Of a DNA stretch of 64,000 nucleotides, positions 7,353 to 17,587 are shown one piece after another. The stretch is from Clostridiales bacterium (GTDB lineage Bacteria; Bacillota; Clostridia; Christensenellales; Aristaeellaceae). The DNA is taken from assembly GCA_004557125.1 (NCBI GenBank), contig SFET01000018.1, positions 62,001 to 126,000 on the forward strand, given 5' to 3'. Position 1 is the first letter of the stretch. Each line of letters starts with the position of its first letter. The position numbers were made by a program, and so were the translations under genes. A model generated the notes under the pieces. It did no database searches. It saw nothing but the letters and a program-made list of their open reading frames with translations, and was not told where the DNA came from.

Positions 7353-8534
7353 ATGAGAACTTCGGGCAGAAAAATTACCCTCTTCTACGCAGGGATCCAC
7401 GGCCTGTTCTGGATGACCTGCGGACTGATGTTCAACTTCGCCTCGGCCTACCTGCTGGACCGGGGCTTCAGCAACAGTCAGATCGGCGCGATTCTGGGCG
7501 CAGCCTATGCGCTCTCCGCCGTCGCGCAGCCGCTGTTCGCCGCCCTGTTCAACCGCAGCGGCATCCGCCTGAGCTCCGGCATGGCCTGCGTCTACGCAAT
7601 CATGGCGGCGATGACGGTGATCGTGCTTGCGCTGCCGCTGGGGCGCGGCGCGCTGGCGGCGCTGATCGTGTGCATCTTCATGCTGCAATCGGCCATGCAG
7701 CCGTCGGTGAACTCGCTGCACCGGGGCTACGCGCTGCGGGGCGTGGAGGTCAACTTCGGCTTCGCACGGGGCGTGGGCTCGGCGGCCTACTCCGTGATGT
7801 GCGCGCTGGTGGGGCGGCTGCTGTACCGCATGCGCCCGCGGATGCTGCCGGCGCTGTACCTGGGCACGATGCTGCTGCTGATCGCCTGCCTGCTCGCCTT
7901 CCGCGCGCCCTCCTTCACCGCTGCGGTTCCCGGCGAAGACCGGTGCAGACGCGAGCCCCTGCTGCGCCGGCATCCGCACTTCGCGCTGCTGCTGCTGGGC
8001 GTGGTGCTTCTCTCCACCGCGCACATCTTCATCGACAGCTTCATGCTGCAGATCATGCAGAACCTGGGCGGCGGCAGCGCCCAGCAGGGCGTGGCCGTGG
8101 CTGTGGCGGCAATGACGGAGCTGCCCGCCATGGTGCTCTACGGCCGCCTGAGCCGGCGCATGGGCGTGGGCAGGATGCTGTGCCTCACGGCGTGGGTCTG
8201 GGTGGCGAAGGATCTGCTGACGGCGCTGGCTGCCACACCGGCGGCGCTGTACATCATTGCGCTGCTTCAGTTCGCCAGCTACGCCTTCTACGTGCCCGCG
8301 ACGGTGGAGTACGTCTCCACAATGCTGCCGCCGGAGGACTTTTTGAAGGGACAGGCACTGGTGGGCACGGCCTTCACGCTGGGGAGCCTGGCGGCCACCT
8401 TCCTCGGCGGACGGATGCTGGATCTGCTGGGCGTGCGCGGCGCGCTGGACAGCATACAGCTGGTTTCCGTCGCGGGCGCGGTGCTCCTGACCGCCGCGGC
8501 CTCCCGCAGGCACTGCACGGCAAAGGCAAGTTAA
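7353..8534 (+). CDS. MFS transporter (MFS_1-like, LacY-type fold)
   Basis: A polytopic membrane protein of 393 residues with about 12 hydrophobic helices. It has charged cytoplasmic loops and a tandem-repeat architecture typical of the major facilitator superfamily. The N terminus (ITLFYAGIHGLFWMTCGLMFNFASAYLLDRGFSNSQIG) resembles the MFS_1-like group that includes sugar and nucleoside symporters and putative drug exporters. The ATG at 7353 follows GAGGAG at a 7-base spacing. The ATG at 7338 overlaps that site and is rejected. A second related transporter lies at 15371-16519. The substrate is not predictable. Confidence 0.85.
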   Translation: MRTSGRKITLFYAGIHGLFWMTCGLMFNFASAYLLDRGFSNSQIGAILGAAYALSAVAQPLFAALFNRSGIRLSSGMACVYAIMAAMTVIVLALPLGRGALAALIVCIFMLQSAMQPSVNSLHRGYALRGVEVNFGFARGVGSAAYSVMCALVGRLLYRMRPRMLPALYLGTMLLLIACLLAFRAPSFTAAVPGEDRCRREPLLRRHPHFALLLLGVVLLSTAHIFIDSFMLQIMQNLGGGSAQQGVAVAVAAMTELPAMVLYGRLSRRMGVGRMLCLTAWVWVAKDLLTALAATPAALYIIALLQFASYAFYVPATVEYVSTMLPPEDFLKGQALVGTAFTLGSLAATFLGGRMLDLLGVRGALDSIQLVSVAGAVLLTAAASRRHCTAKAS

Positions 8535-8546
8535 CAAAAAAATCCG

Positions 8547-8574
8547 TTGACAAGCGGGCGTTTCCGAGTATAAT
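8547..8574 (+). promoter_or_regulatory. Promoter for pyrG
   Basis: TTGACA (8547-8552), 16-base spacer, TATAAT (8569-8574). It leaves a leader of about 175 bases before the pyrG start codon. Confidence 0.85.
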
Positions 8575-8598
8575 ATTTTTCCATAAGTTTGATGTGCA

Positions 8599-8672
8599 AG
8601 GGCGTTCATCGAAGCCATAGGGGGCCAAGTGCCCCCATTGAGGCAGCGGTGGACGCCCTCGTTTTATGTTTT
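8599..8672 (+). promoter_or_regulatory. Structured leader / candidate attenuator of pyrG
   Basis: A 12-base outer helix pairs 8599-8610 (AGGGCGTTCATC) with 8648-8659 (GGTGGACGCCCT). It encloses a GGGGGC/GCCCCC hairpin (8620-8625 with 8631-8636). The U-rich run GTTTTATGTTTT follows. The shape suggests an intrinsic terminator inside the leader. I do not recognise a known riboswitch class, and the GGGC transcription start used in the Bacillus pyrG mechanism is not present. Confidence 0.55.
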
Positions 8673-8756
8673 GGCGCACCACGAAAGGCAGAAATCGGGC
8701 GGAAAACATCCGGTTTACCGGCCGATCCCATCCAGGCAATCGAAGGAGGAAACATC

Positions 8757-10361
<1,605 letters not shown>

Positions 10362-10372
10362 AAACGCAGATC

Positions 10373-10407
10373 AAAGGAGCTATCCCTTCGAGGGACAGCT
10401 CCTTTTT
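10373..10407. terminator. Bidirectional terminator between pyrG and dapF
   Basis: AAAGGAGCT (10373-10381) pairs with AGCTCCTTT (10397-10405), with an inner ATCCCT/AGGGA stem. A T-run follows, and an A-run precedes it for the opposite direction. Confidence 0.85.
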
Positions 10408-10418
10408 GATGGAATCGC

Positions 10419-11237
10419 CTATTCAAATTCGCCGGTGTAGACGGTCTCGGCGGGGCCGGTCATGTAGATGTGGCCGTCCGCGCGCCACTCGTCGCGCAGG
10501 ACGCCGCCGGGAAGCTGGATCTCTGCGCTGCGCTTCAGCAGGCCCAGGCTTGCGCCCGCAGCCAGCACCGCGCAGGAGCCGGTGCCGCAGGCCAGCGTCG
10601 CGCCGCAGCCGCGCTCCCACACCTTCACGCTCGCGTGGGTGGGGCTGTCAGCGCGGCAGAACTCGATGTTCGCCTTCGCCGGGAACAGCGGATGGCTCTC
10701 CATGAATGCGCCGAGGGCGGGGAAATCCGCATCGTCGGGGTAGAGGTCGAAGGTCACGGCGTGGGGGTTGCCCATGGAGACGCAGAGGAAGGAGACCTCG
10801 CGCCCGGCAAGCTCCACGCGGATGACGTTGCTGTCCGCAGCCACGGGGATGCGCTCCGGGGCAAAGTCCGGGCAGCCCATGTCCACCGTGGCGGCCACGG
10901 CGCGGCCATCCCGGATGTCCAGGGCGATGTGCTTGACCCCCGCCAGCGTATCCACGTCCAGCTCGGCTTTGCGGCACAGGCCGCTGTCGTAGAGGAACTT
11001 CGCCGCGCAGCGCACGCCGTTTCCGCACATCTCCGGCTCGCTGCCGTCGCTGTTGATGATGCGCATCATCGCGTCGCCGCGATCGCTGGGAACCATCAGG
11101 ATCAGGCCGTCCGCGCCCACGCCGAAGCGCCGGGCGCACAGCCGCCGCGCAAGGGCGGCGGGGTCGGGAATTTCGTTGTGAATGGCGTCGACGACGATGA
11201 AATCGTTGCCGATGCCGTGCATCTTGACAAAGCGCAT
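10419..11237 (-). CDS. dapF: Diaminopimelate epimerase
   Basis: This 272-residue enzyme interconverts LL- and meso-diaminopimelate for lysine and peptidoglycan synthesis, using two cysteines as acid/base pair. Both are visible: Cys71 in MCGNGVRC and a second near residue 215 in ATLACGTGSCAVLAA. The N terminus MRFVKMHGIGNDFIVVD is typical. The ATG follows AAGGAGAACACC. It is the last gene of a minus-strand run HAD-hprK-glcK-pepT-dapF. It implies a meso-DAP cell wall or at least DAP-route lysine synthesis. Confidence 0.96.
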   Translation of the reverse strand: MRFVKMHGIGNDFIVVDAIHNEIPDPAALARRLCARRFGVGADGLILMVPSDRGDAMMRIINSDGSEPEMCGNGVRCAAKFLYDSGLCRKAELDVDTLAGVKHIALDIRDGRAVAATVDMGCPDFAPERIPVAADSNVIRVELAGREVSFLCVSMGNPHAVTFDLYPDDADFPALGAFMESHPLFPAKANIEFCRADSPTHASVKVWERGCGATLACGTGSCAVLAAGASLGLLKRSAEIQLPGGVLRDEWRADGHIYMTGPAETVYTGEFE

Positions 11238-11250
11238 GGTGTTCTCCTTA

Positions 11251-12456
11251 TCAGCCCTTCAGGGTGAGCAGCGCCACCAGCATATCGGCCATCGCATCCA
11301 TGTCCTGCACGGCGATGCACTCGAAGCGGCCGTGGTAGTTCATGCCGCCGGTGGAGAGGTTCGGGCAGGGCAGGCCCATGAAGGACAGCTTGGAGCCGTC
11401 GGTGCCGCCGCGAATGGGCTTCTCGAAGGGCGTAACGCCCACGGCCCGGAAGGCGGCCTCGGCACGGCGGATGATGTCCATGCGGGGCTCGATGACCTCG
11501 CGCATGTTGTAGTAGGAATCCTGCACATTGCACTCCACCGCGCCCGCGCCGTACTTTTCGTTCATGTAGGCGGCGATGCGCGCGACGGTTTCCTTGCGCG
11601 CCTCGAAGCGTGCACGGTCATGGTCGCGAAGGATGTAGACGGACTCGGCAAGCTCGGTTTCGCCCTTCACGCCGCAGAGGTGGTAGAAGCCCTCGTAACC
11701 CTCGGTGTGCTCCGGGCGCTCCCGGGGCGGCAGCAGGGAATCGAACTCCATGGCCAGCAGCGCGGCGTTGACCAGCTTGTTCTTGGCGCTGCCGGGGTGC
11801 ACGCTGCGCCCGTGGAAGGTCAGCTGCGCCGAGGCCGCGTTGAAGTTTTCGTACTCGATGCCGCCCAACTCATCGCCGTCCACCGTGTAGGCGAAGTCCG
11901 CGCCGAAGCCCTTCGCGTCGAAGCGGTCCGCGCCGCGGCCGATCTCCTCGTCCGGGGTGAAGGCGATGCGCACCTCGCCGTGGGGCAGGTTCTGCTGGAG
12001 CAGCTGTTCGCAGGCGGTCATGATCTCGGCCACGCCGGCCTTGTCGTCCGCGCCCAGCAGGGTTCTTCCGTCGGTGACGATCAGATCCTTGCCCGCGCGC
12101 AGCTTGAGTTCCGGATAGTCGGCGGGATCCAGCGTGTCGCCGCCCTCAAGCTGCACCGCGCCGCCGTCGTAGTTTTCCACGATGCGCGCGCGCATGGGCA
12201 GCGCGGGCACGCAGTCCACGGTGTCCATGTGGGCGATCAGGCCGATGGTGGGATAGCCCTCCGCATTGGCAGGAATCTCGCCGTAGACGTAACCGTTTTC
12301 ATCCATGCGGGCGTTGGACACGCCCATCAGGCGCATCTCCTCTACCAGGGAACGGCCCAGCTCCAGCTGGCCGGGGGTGCTGGGACAGGTTTCGCTGGCC
12401 TCATTGGAGGCGGTGTCGAACTGAACGTAGTTCAGCAGTCGTTCATAGGCGCGCAT
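11251..12456 (-). CDS. pepT: Peptidase T (aminotripeptidase)
   Basis: This 401-residue cytosolic dizinc M20B peptidase removes N-terminal residues from tripeptides. Zinc and catalytic motifs are visible: IGLIAHMDTVD, the LLGADDKAGVAEIM bridging-Asp region, AFTPDEEIGRG with the catalytic Glu, TVDGDELGGIEYENFNAA, and RGGTDGSKLSFMGLPCPN near the C terminus. The gene starts 3 bases after the stop of the glucokinase gene, so translation is probably coupled. It supplies amino acids from imported or recycled peptides. Confidence 0.95.
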   Translation of the reverse strand: MRAYERLLNYVQFDTASNEASETCPSTPGQLELGRSLVEEMRLMGVSNARMDENGYVYGEIPANAEGYPTIGLIAHMDTVDCVPALPMRARIVENYDGGAVQLEGGDTLDPADYPELKLRAGKDLIVTDGRTLLGADDKAGVAEIMTACEQLLQQNLPHGEVRIAFTPDEEIGRGADRFDAKGFGADFAYTVDGDELGGIEYENFNAASAQLTFHGRSVHPGSAKNKLVNAALLAMEFDSLLPPRERPEHTEGYEGFYHLCGVKGETELAESVYILRDHDRARFEARKETVARIAAYMNEKYGAGAVECNVQDSYYNMREVIEPRMDIIRRAEAAFRAVGVTPFEKPIRGGTDGSKLSFMGLPCPNLSTGGMNYHGRFECIAVQDMDAMADMLVALLTLKG

Positions 12457-12459
12457 GGA

Positions 12460-13413
12460 TCAGGCCTCCTGTGCGCCCAGCATGGCCGCGCCGATGATGC
12501 CGGCGTCGTTGCTCAGGCGGGCGAGTTCGATGCGGGCATGGGGCATGTCCTTGAAGAAGATCATCTCCGGCAGCAGGGCGTTGACCTTGTCCAGCAGGAA
12601 CTGGCCGGTCTTGGACACGCCGCCGCCCAGCGCGATGATCTCCGGATCGTACAGGTTGATGAGGTTCACCAGGCCCACGGTGAGGTGGTAGCAGTAGTTG
12701 TCGAAGATCTGAACGCAGTCGGGATCGCCTGCCTTGGCCAGGTCGATTACCGTACGGGCCTCGATTTTGGTAAGGTCGCCGCCCACCTCGCGGGCCAGCG
12801 GGCAATCCGGATGGGCCTCGCAGAAGCGGCGGCCCTCGCGGATGATCGCGGTGGCGCTGGCGTAGCGCTCCCAGCAGCCGCGGTTGCCGCAGGTGCACAT
12901 CTCGCCCCCGGCCACGGTGATCATGTGGCCGATCTCGGTGGCAACGCCGTGCTCACCCATGAATACCTTGCCGTCCAGGATCACGCCGCCGCCCACGCCG
13001 GTGCCCAGCGTGACGAACACGCTGCTGCGACTTCCCGCGCTCACACCGGCCACGGATTCGGCCAGGCCCGCGACGGTTGCGTCGTTGTTGACATAGACAG
13101 GCTTGTCGATCTCCTGCTGCATCAGCTTCACCAGCGGCACGCTGTGCCAGGCCAGGTTGGTGCAGAAGGGCACGATGCCCGTGGCCTGATCCATGATGCC
13201 GGGGATGCCGATGCCGATGGAGGAGACCTCGTCGAGGCTGTGGCCGCTCTCTGCGACCACGCGCAGGGAAAGCTGCGCCATGTCGTGAATCACAGCCTCG
13301 TGGCCGCGCTCCACCAGGGTGGGACAGCTGAGCTTGTAGAGAATGTTGCCCTTTTCATCGACGAGACCGGCCTTGATGCCGGTGCCGCCGAGGTCAATGC
13401 CGATGTTCAGCAT
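12460..13413 (-). CDS. glcK: ROK-family glucokinase
   Basis: This 317-residue sugar kinase phosphorylates glucose (or a related hexose) with ATP in the cytosol. The ATPase phosphate loop IGIDLGGTGIKAGLV is at the N terminus. The FVTLGTGVGGGVILDGKV stretch follows, then GHMITVAGGEMCTCGNRGCWE, which holds the ROK zinc site (His plus CxCGxxGCxE). The gene follows hprK in the same run, so glucose entry and catabolite control are grouped. The ROK family also includes ManNAc and allose kinases, so glucose specificity is by similarity only. Confidence 0.9.
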   Translation of the reverse strand: MLNIGIDLGGTGIKAGLVDEKGNILYKLSCPTLVERGHEAVIHDMAQLSLRVVAESGHSLDEVSSIGIGIPGIMDQATGIVPFCTNLAWHSVPLVKLMQQEIDKPVYVNNDATVAGLAESVAGVSAGSRSSVFVTLGTGVGGGVILDGKVFMGEHGVATEIGHMITVAGGEMCTCGNRGCWERYASATAIIREGRRFCEAHPDCPLAREVGGDLTKIEARTVIDLAKAGDPDCVQIFDNYCYHLTVGLVNLINLYDPEIIALGGGVSKTGQFLLDKVNALLPEMIFFKDMPHARIELARLSNDAGIIGAAMLGAQEA

Positions 13414-13446
13414 AGGAATGCCTCCATATAGATTCTTCTGAATAGA

Positions 13447-14397
13447 TTATTCGGGTTCTTCGTTGAAGTCGTCGTCCTCGGCCATGTCCCGCTGAGCGAT
13501 CTCCGCGCTGCGCTTGGCAAGCTCGATGGCGGCGTTGTAGCCCATCTGCTTCTGGCGGAAGTTGCGGGCGGCCACCTCCAGCACCACGGCCAGGTTGCGG
13601 CCCGGGTGGATCGGCAGCAGCAGCGAGGGAATCTTCACGCCGAGAATCTCGGTGTAGTTTTCCGTGAGCCCCAGCCGGTCATACTCCTTGCCGTCCTGCC
13701 ACATCTCCAGGTGCACCTGCATGTCGATGGACTTCCTGCGCTGCACCGCGCCCGCGCCATAGATGTTGGCCACGTTGATGATGCCCACGCCGCGAATCTC
13801 CATGAAGTGGCGCACGCGCTCCGGCGATTCGCCCTCCAGGCGGTTGTCGTTGATGCGGCGGATCTTCACCACGTCGTCGGCCACCAGCTGGTGACCGCGC
13901 TTGACCAGCTCAAGCGCCGCCTCGCTCTTGCCCACGCCGCTGTTTCCGGTGATGAGCATGCCCGTGCCGAACACGTTGACCAGCACGCCGTGGCGGGTCT
14001 CGTGGGGGGCCAGCACGTTGTTCAGATAGCGGATCATCTCCAGCTCGAACTTGGTGGTCTCCTTGGGCGTGGAGTAGATCGGTATCCTGTGGGCCGCCGC
14101 GAGGATCAGCATCTCGTCGAAGCAGGGGATGCCGCGGCAGATGACGATGCAGGGCAGCTTGTAGTTGAACAGCTTGGTCAGCCGCGCGCGCCGGGTGCTC
14201 TCGTCCAGGCTGGAGAGGTAGGTCATCTCCACCAGGCCCAGCAGCTGCGGCCGCTCGTAGGCGAAAAAGTCCCAGTAATCGGCCAATTGTAGGCCGGGGC
14301 GATTGGAATTGCTCACGCCGATGGGCAGGTACTTCTGCTTGGCGTCGTACACGCGGGTCAGGCTCAGCGCCTCGACAAAGTCCTTTTCGCGAATCAT
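13447..14397 (-). CDS. hprK: HPr kinase/phosphorylase
   Basis: This 316-residue bifunctional enzyme phosphorylates HPr on Ser46 in response to glycolytic intermediates and removes the phosphate. It is the sensor of carbon catabolite repression in Bacillota. The Walker A motif GNSGVGKSE lies near residues 152-160. The family signature MEIRGVGIINVANIYG follows, and the N-terminal domain has YWDFFAYERPQLLG. It starts 4 bases after the HAD gene stop. The usual neighbours rapZ, whiA and lgt are not seen here. Confidence 0.95.
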   Translation of the reverse strand: MIREKDFVEALSLTRVYDAKQKYLPIGVSNSNRPGLQLADYWDFFAYERPQLLGLVEMTYLSSLDESTRRARLTKLFNYKLPCIVICRGIPCFDEMLILAAAHRIPIYSTPKETTKFELEMIRYLNNVLAPHETRHGVLVNVFGTGMLITGNSGVGKSEAALELVKRGHQLVADDVVKIRRINDNRLEGESPERVRHFMEIRGVGIINVANIYGAGAVQRRKSIDMQVHLEMWQDGKEYDRLGLTENYTEILGVKIPSLLLPIHPGRNLAVVLEVAARNFRQKQMGYNAAIELAKRSAEIAQRDMAEDDDFNEEPE

Positions 14398-14401
14398 GGC
14401 T

Positions 14402-15214
14402 TCAGCCCCTTCCCATTCTTCCTTCGTTCAGATAGAGGTTGACAATCTTCGCCAGGCCGCATTCGCTGTTGCGCGGCGCAATGAAGCGCGCCTGGCGGCG
14501 CACCTCCTCCGGCGCGTTCTCCATGGCATAGCCGGTGCCGGCGTAGGCGAGCATGGGCAGATCGTTCTGCTCGTCGCCGAAGGCCAGGATCTCCTCCGGG
14601 CCGATGCCGGTGACGGCGCTCACGGCGCGCAGGCCGTCGGCCTTGTCCACGCCCCGGGCGACGATCTCCAGGTAGGTCTGGCTGGACTTGACGAAGCTCA
14701 CTTCGGGGAACAGCTCGCCCAGCTCCCGGGCGATCCGATTGGTCTCCTCCGGCGTGCCGATGCACAGCAGCTTGTACACGTCCGTCTCCAGCCAGTCGGA
14801 GAGCTTCTTCCCCACCGCCGAGCCGACGACGCTGATCTTGTTCTGATAGACCTGCGTGTGCTCCGTGGCGGCTTCAAAGTAGTAGCCGCGGCCGGGGAAG
14901 GCCTGCACATAGGCGCCCCGCGCCTCGATGGCCCGCAGCACCGCCAGGGCGGTCTCGCGGGGAATGCACCGGCTGTGCAGCGTGCGTTCGGCGGCGCAAT
15001 CGTACACCATGGAGCCGTTGAACAGCACCATGGGCGCGTTCACCCCGATGGCCTGCGCGATGGGCAGCGTGGCCTCCAGCATGCGTCCGCTGCACAGAAC
15101 TACCTGCACACCGGCCTCCATCGCGCGCTGAAGCGCCCGCACGTTCTCCTCCGGTAGAGCGCTCCCGATGGAGAGCAGCGTGCCGTCCAGATCCGTGGCG
15201 ATCATTCGTATCAT
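14402..15214 (-). CDS. Cof-type HAD-IIB family hydrolase
   Basis: This 270-residue cytosolic phosphatase of the haloacid dehalogenase superfamily has the nucleophile motif I at the N terminus (MIRMIATDLDGTLL). Motif II is in VVLCSGRM, and motif IV in EILAFGDEQNDLPMLAYAGTGYAMENA. Cof-type enzymes dephosphorylate sugar phosphates or similar metabolites, and their individual substrates are rarely predictable. It is the first gene of the minus-strand operon leading into hprK, so a role in sugar phosphate control is plausible but unproven. Confidence 0.9.
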   Translation of the reverse strand: MIRMIATDLDGTLLSIGSALPEENVRALQRAMEAGVQVVLCSGRMLEATLPIAQAIGVNAPMVLFNGSMVYDCAAERTLHSRCIPRETALAVLRAIEARGAYVQAFPGRGYYFEAATEHTQVYQNKISVVGSAVGKKLSDWLETDVYKLLCIGTPEETNRIARELGELFPEVSFVKSSQTYLEIVARGVDKADGLRAVSAVTGIGPEEILAFGDEQNDLPMLAYAGTGYAMENAPEEVRRQARFIAPRNSECGLAKIVNLYLNEGRMGRG

Positions 15215-15267
15215 GGTTCTCGTTTTCCTCTCCGGGCGGCAATTCCATGCGCGCCCAATCCCGTTTT

Positions 15268-15296
15268 ATTGTAAACCATTTTCCCATTGGTTGCAA
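15268..15296 (-). promoter_or_regulatory. Promoter of the HAD-hprK-glcK-pepT-dapF operon
   Basis: On the minus strand, TTGCAA (complement of 15291-15296), 17-base spacer, TACAAT (complement of 15268-15273). It lies about 54 bases upstream of the HAD start. Confidence 0.75.
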
Positions 15297-15370
15297 GGAA
15301 AAATGCGGCGCGGCGCGTGTTTTTCCGGCGGAGGATGCAGATACTAGCCGAAATGGAAGGGGGCGGGGCC

Positions 15371-16519
15371 TTGCGACGGAGCATTCCGAGGATCCATTGG
15401 CGCTGGGCGCTGTTCTCGCTGGGCTACTACGGCGCCAACGCCGTCTATCAGGGATACATCAGCCTGTACTACACCCAACTGGGCTTTCGCAGCGAGCAGC
15501 TGGGCTATATCAGCGCGGCCACGGCGCTTGCGGCCATCGCGGCCCAGCCGCTGTGGGGCACGCTGGGCGACCGGACGCAAAAGCGCACGCGGCTGCTGGG
15601 CCTGCTGAGCATCGCGGCGGCGCTCGCGCTGCTTCCGGCGCTGCTGGGACAGGGCTTCATGCTGCAAATCGTGGTCGCGGCGCTGTTCTACGCCTTCTTC
15701 TGCGCGCTGCTGCCGCTGGGCGACGCGATTCTGCTAGAGGGCCTGGGCGAGGGCGGCAGCTTCGGCCCGTACCGGCTTGCGGGCGGACTGAGCTTCGCGG
15801 TATCGGGTGCCATCTACGGCGCGCTGTCCCTTCCCGCAGGCGGCGCGGTGTGGTGCACGTCGATGCTGCTGGTCGCGGCGGCAGGGGCGGCGCAGCTTTT
15901 GCCGGATTCTCCGGGCAGGCAGCGCGCCCGCGTGCCCTTTGCGCGGCTGCTTCAGAACAAGGAGCTGCTGGTGCTGATCCTGTTCCTGCTGCCGGTGCAG
16001 AGTACAATGGGCTACTTCTACACCTTCTACGCGCCCCACTTCAAGGCCCTGCCCGGCGGCACGGAGGCCCTGCTGGGCCTGAGCTACCTGATCTCCGCCG
16101 CCAGCGAGGTGCCCTACCTGCTGCTGTGCGACCGCATCTACCGCCGCTTCGGCGCGGTCAGGCCCATGTGCGTATCTGCGGGCGTGATGGCGCTGCGCTG
16201 GCTGCTGCTGGGGCTGTGCAGAAGCGCTCCGGCCGCGCTACTGACCCAGCTGCTCCACGGTGGTGGCTTCATCGTGCTCAGCGTGTCCATGGCGAAGTAC
16301 ATCGCGGACAGGGTCGCGCCGGAGCTGCGCACCAGCGGGCAGATGCTGCTCAACATGGTATCCTTCGGCGCGGCGCGGGTGATCGGCAACCTGGGCGGCG
16401 GTCTGCTGGCCGAGGGCATCGGCCGGGGCAACGCCTTCTTCGCCGGCGCGGGAATCTGTGTTGCGGCGCTGGCGATCTTTGCGCTGTGGCAGATGCGAAG
16501 GTGCGCCTCTGCCACATGA
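15371..16519 (+). CDS. MFS transporter (MFS_1-like)
   Basis: A 12-helix membrane transporter of about 382 residues, similar in length and topology to the one at 7353. It opens HWRWALFSLGYYGANAVYQGYISLYYTQLGF and has a cytoplasmic GTLGDRTQKRTR loop between helices 2 and 3, the MFS motif A position. The start is uncertain. A TTG at 15371 follows GAAGGGGGCGG at good spacing. In-frame ATGs at 15335 and 15353 have the binding sequence too close or absent. The downstream MreB-like gene has its own extended -10 promoter. Substrate unknown. Confidence 0.82.
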   Translation: MRRSIPRIHWRWALFSLGYYGANAVYQGYISLYYTQLGFRSEQLGYISAATALAAIAAQPLWGTLGDRTQKRTRLLGLLSIAAALALLPALLGQGFMLQIVVAALFYAFFCALLPLGDAILLEGLGEGGSFGPYRLAGGLSFAVSGAIYGALSLPAGGAVWCTSMLLVAAAGAAQLLPDSPGRQRARVPFARLLQNKELLVLILFLLPVQSTMGYFYTFYAPHFKALPGGTEALLGLSYLISAASEVPYLLLCDRIYRRFGAVRPMCVSAGVMALRWLLLGLCRSAPAALLTQLLHGGGFIVLSVSMAKYIADRVAPELRTSGQMLLNMVSFGAARVIGNLGGGLLAEGIGRGNAFFAGAGICVAALAIFALWQMRRCASAT

Positions 16520-16566
16520 GATGCGGATATTGTCGAATTATTGTTCCAGTTCGTGAGGATATTCTG

Positions 16567-16575
16567 TGATATAAT
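16567..16575 (+). promoter_or_regulatory. Extended -10 promoter for the MreB-like gene
   Basis: TGATATAAT (TG-N-TATAAT, 16567-16575), with no good -35 box at the expected spacing. The start codon is 31 bases downstream behind GGGGAGGC. Confidence 0.65.
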
Positions 16576-16605
16576 ACGAAGGTAAAATAATGGGGAGGCA
16601 GGCTT

Positions 16606-17587
16606 ATGCGCTGGGACATTGGCATCGATCTGGGCACGGAATACGTGCGCATGGCGGAATACAACCGGGGCGCGACGCTGGAGGCGGCGGCGCGGCTGGC
16701 CGCGCATCGCGGGCCGCACCTGCGAAGGCGTGGAGGTGTGCGCTCCGCTGAAGGACGGCGTGCTGGAGAACAACTTCTACGCCGACCGCATGCTCAGGTG
16801 GCTGTACCGCCAGATGGACGTGCTCAGCCGCAGCAAGCGCTTCGGCGCGATGCTGACCTGCGCGCCCTTCGCCCGGCCCGTGCAGCAGGAGGCCCTGCTC
16901 ACCGTCGCGGCGGACGCGGGCGCAAGCGAGGCCGTGCTGGTGCGCAGCGACGCGGCGGCGGCCGTCGGTGCGGGCCTGGACCTGCACAGCCCCGAGGCCA
17001 AGCTGGTGGTGGACGTGGGCGCGGGCAAGGTGACGGCGACGCTGTTCACCCTGGGCCGCGTGGCGGCCTTCGGCCACCTGCCCTACGGCATGGACCGCAT
17101 CGACGCGCGCATTCAGCGCATCGTGCGCACCGAGGGCGGCTACCGCATCGGCCTGGGCTCCGCCCGGGAGATCAAGCACACCCTGGGAACGGCGCTTCCC
17201 GAGGCCGCGCCCAGCGACATCATCATGCACATGACCGGCTTCAGTCTGGAGCGCCGCCGCCCCGAGGCCTTCGACGTGGAGACGCTGCCGGTGCTGCACG
17301 CCTGCGAGGAGGTGGTGCGGGAGATCGCCGGGCTGTGCGCCCACGTGGTCAGCGAGGCCCCGGAGGAGCTCTCCGCCGACCTGAACGATTCCGGCGCGGT
17401 GCTGGTGGGCGGCGGCGCAGAGCTGGCTGGTCTGGACAAGCGCATCGGCGACACGCTGGGCATCCCCTGCCGCATCGCGGACGCGCCCTCCAAGTGCGCC
17501 GCCCGGGGCCTGTACGACATCATGCAGTCGCCGGAAAAGTACGACGCCGCCATCCTCTGCCACTCCCGCAAGGGCGCCTGGCGATGA
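16606..17587 (+). pseudogene. MreB/actin-like rod-shape protein, disrupted by an N-terminal frame change
   Basis: The start is the ATG at 16606 behind GGGGAGGC. The first 33 codons or so read MRWDIGIDLGTEYVRMAEYNRG, the phosphate-1 motif of MreB-type actin ATPases. The rest of the protein (GRTCEGVEVCAPLKDGVLENNFYADRM, VVDVGAGKVTATLF, VLVGGGAELAGLDKRIGD) is in the +1 frame and runs to 17587. The segment that normally joins the two parts (about 25-30 residues) is largely missing at 16690-16725, in a GCGGCGGCG-rich stretch. So the gene has a deletion plus frame change, unless this is an assembly error. The stop overlaps the next start (ATGA), so coupling was once intact. Confidence 0.75.

Noticed and set aside
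8581..8756. A known riboswitch class in the pyrG leader (c-di-GMP, ZTP, guanidine, THF considered)
   Set aside because: The sequence lacks the conserved cores of these classes as I know them, so only an unnamed structured leader is reported.
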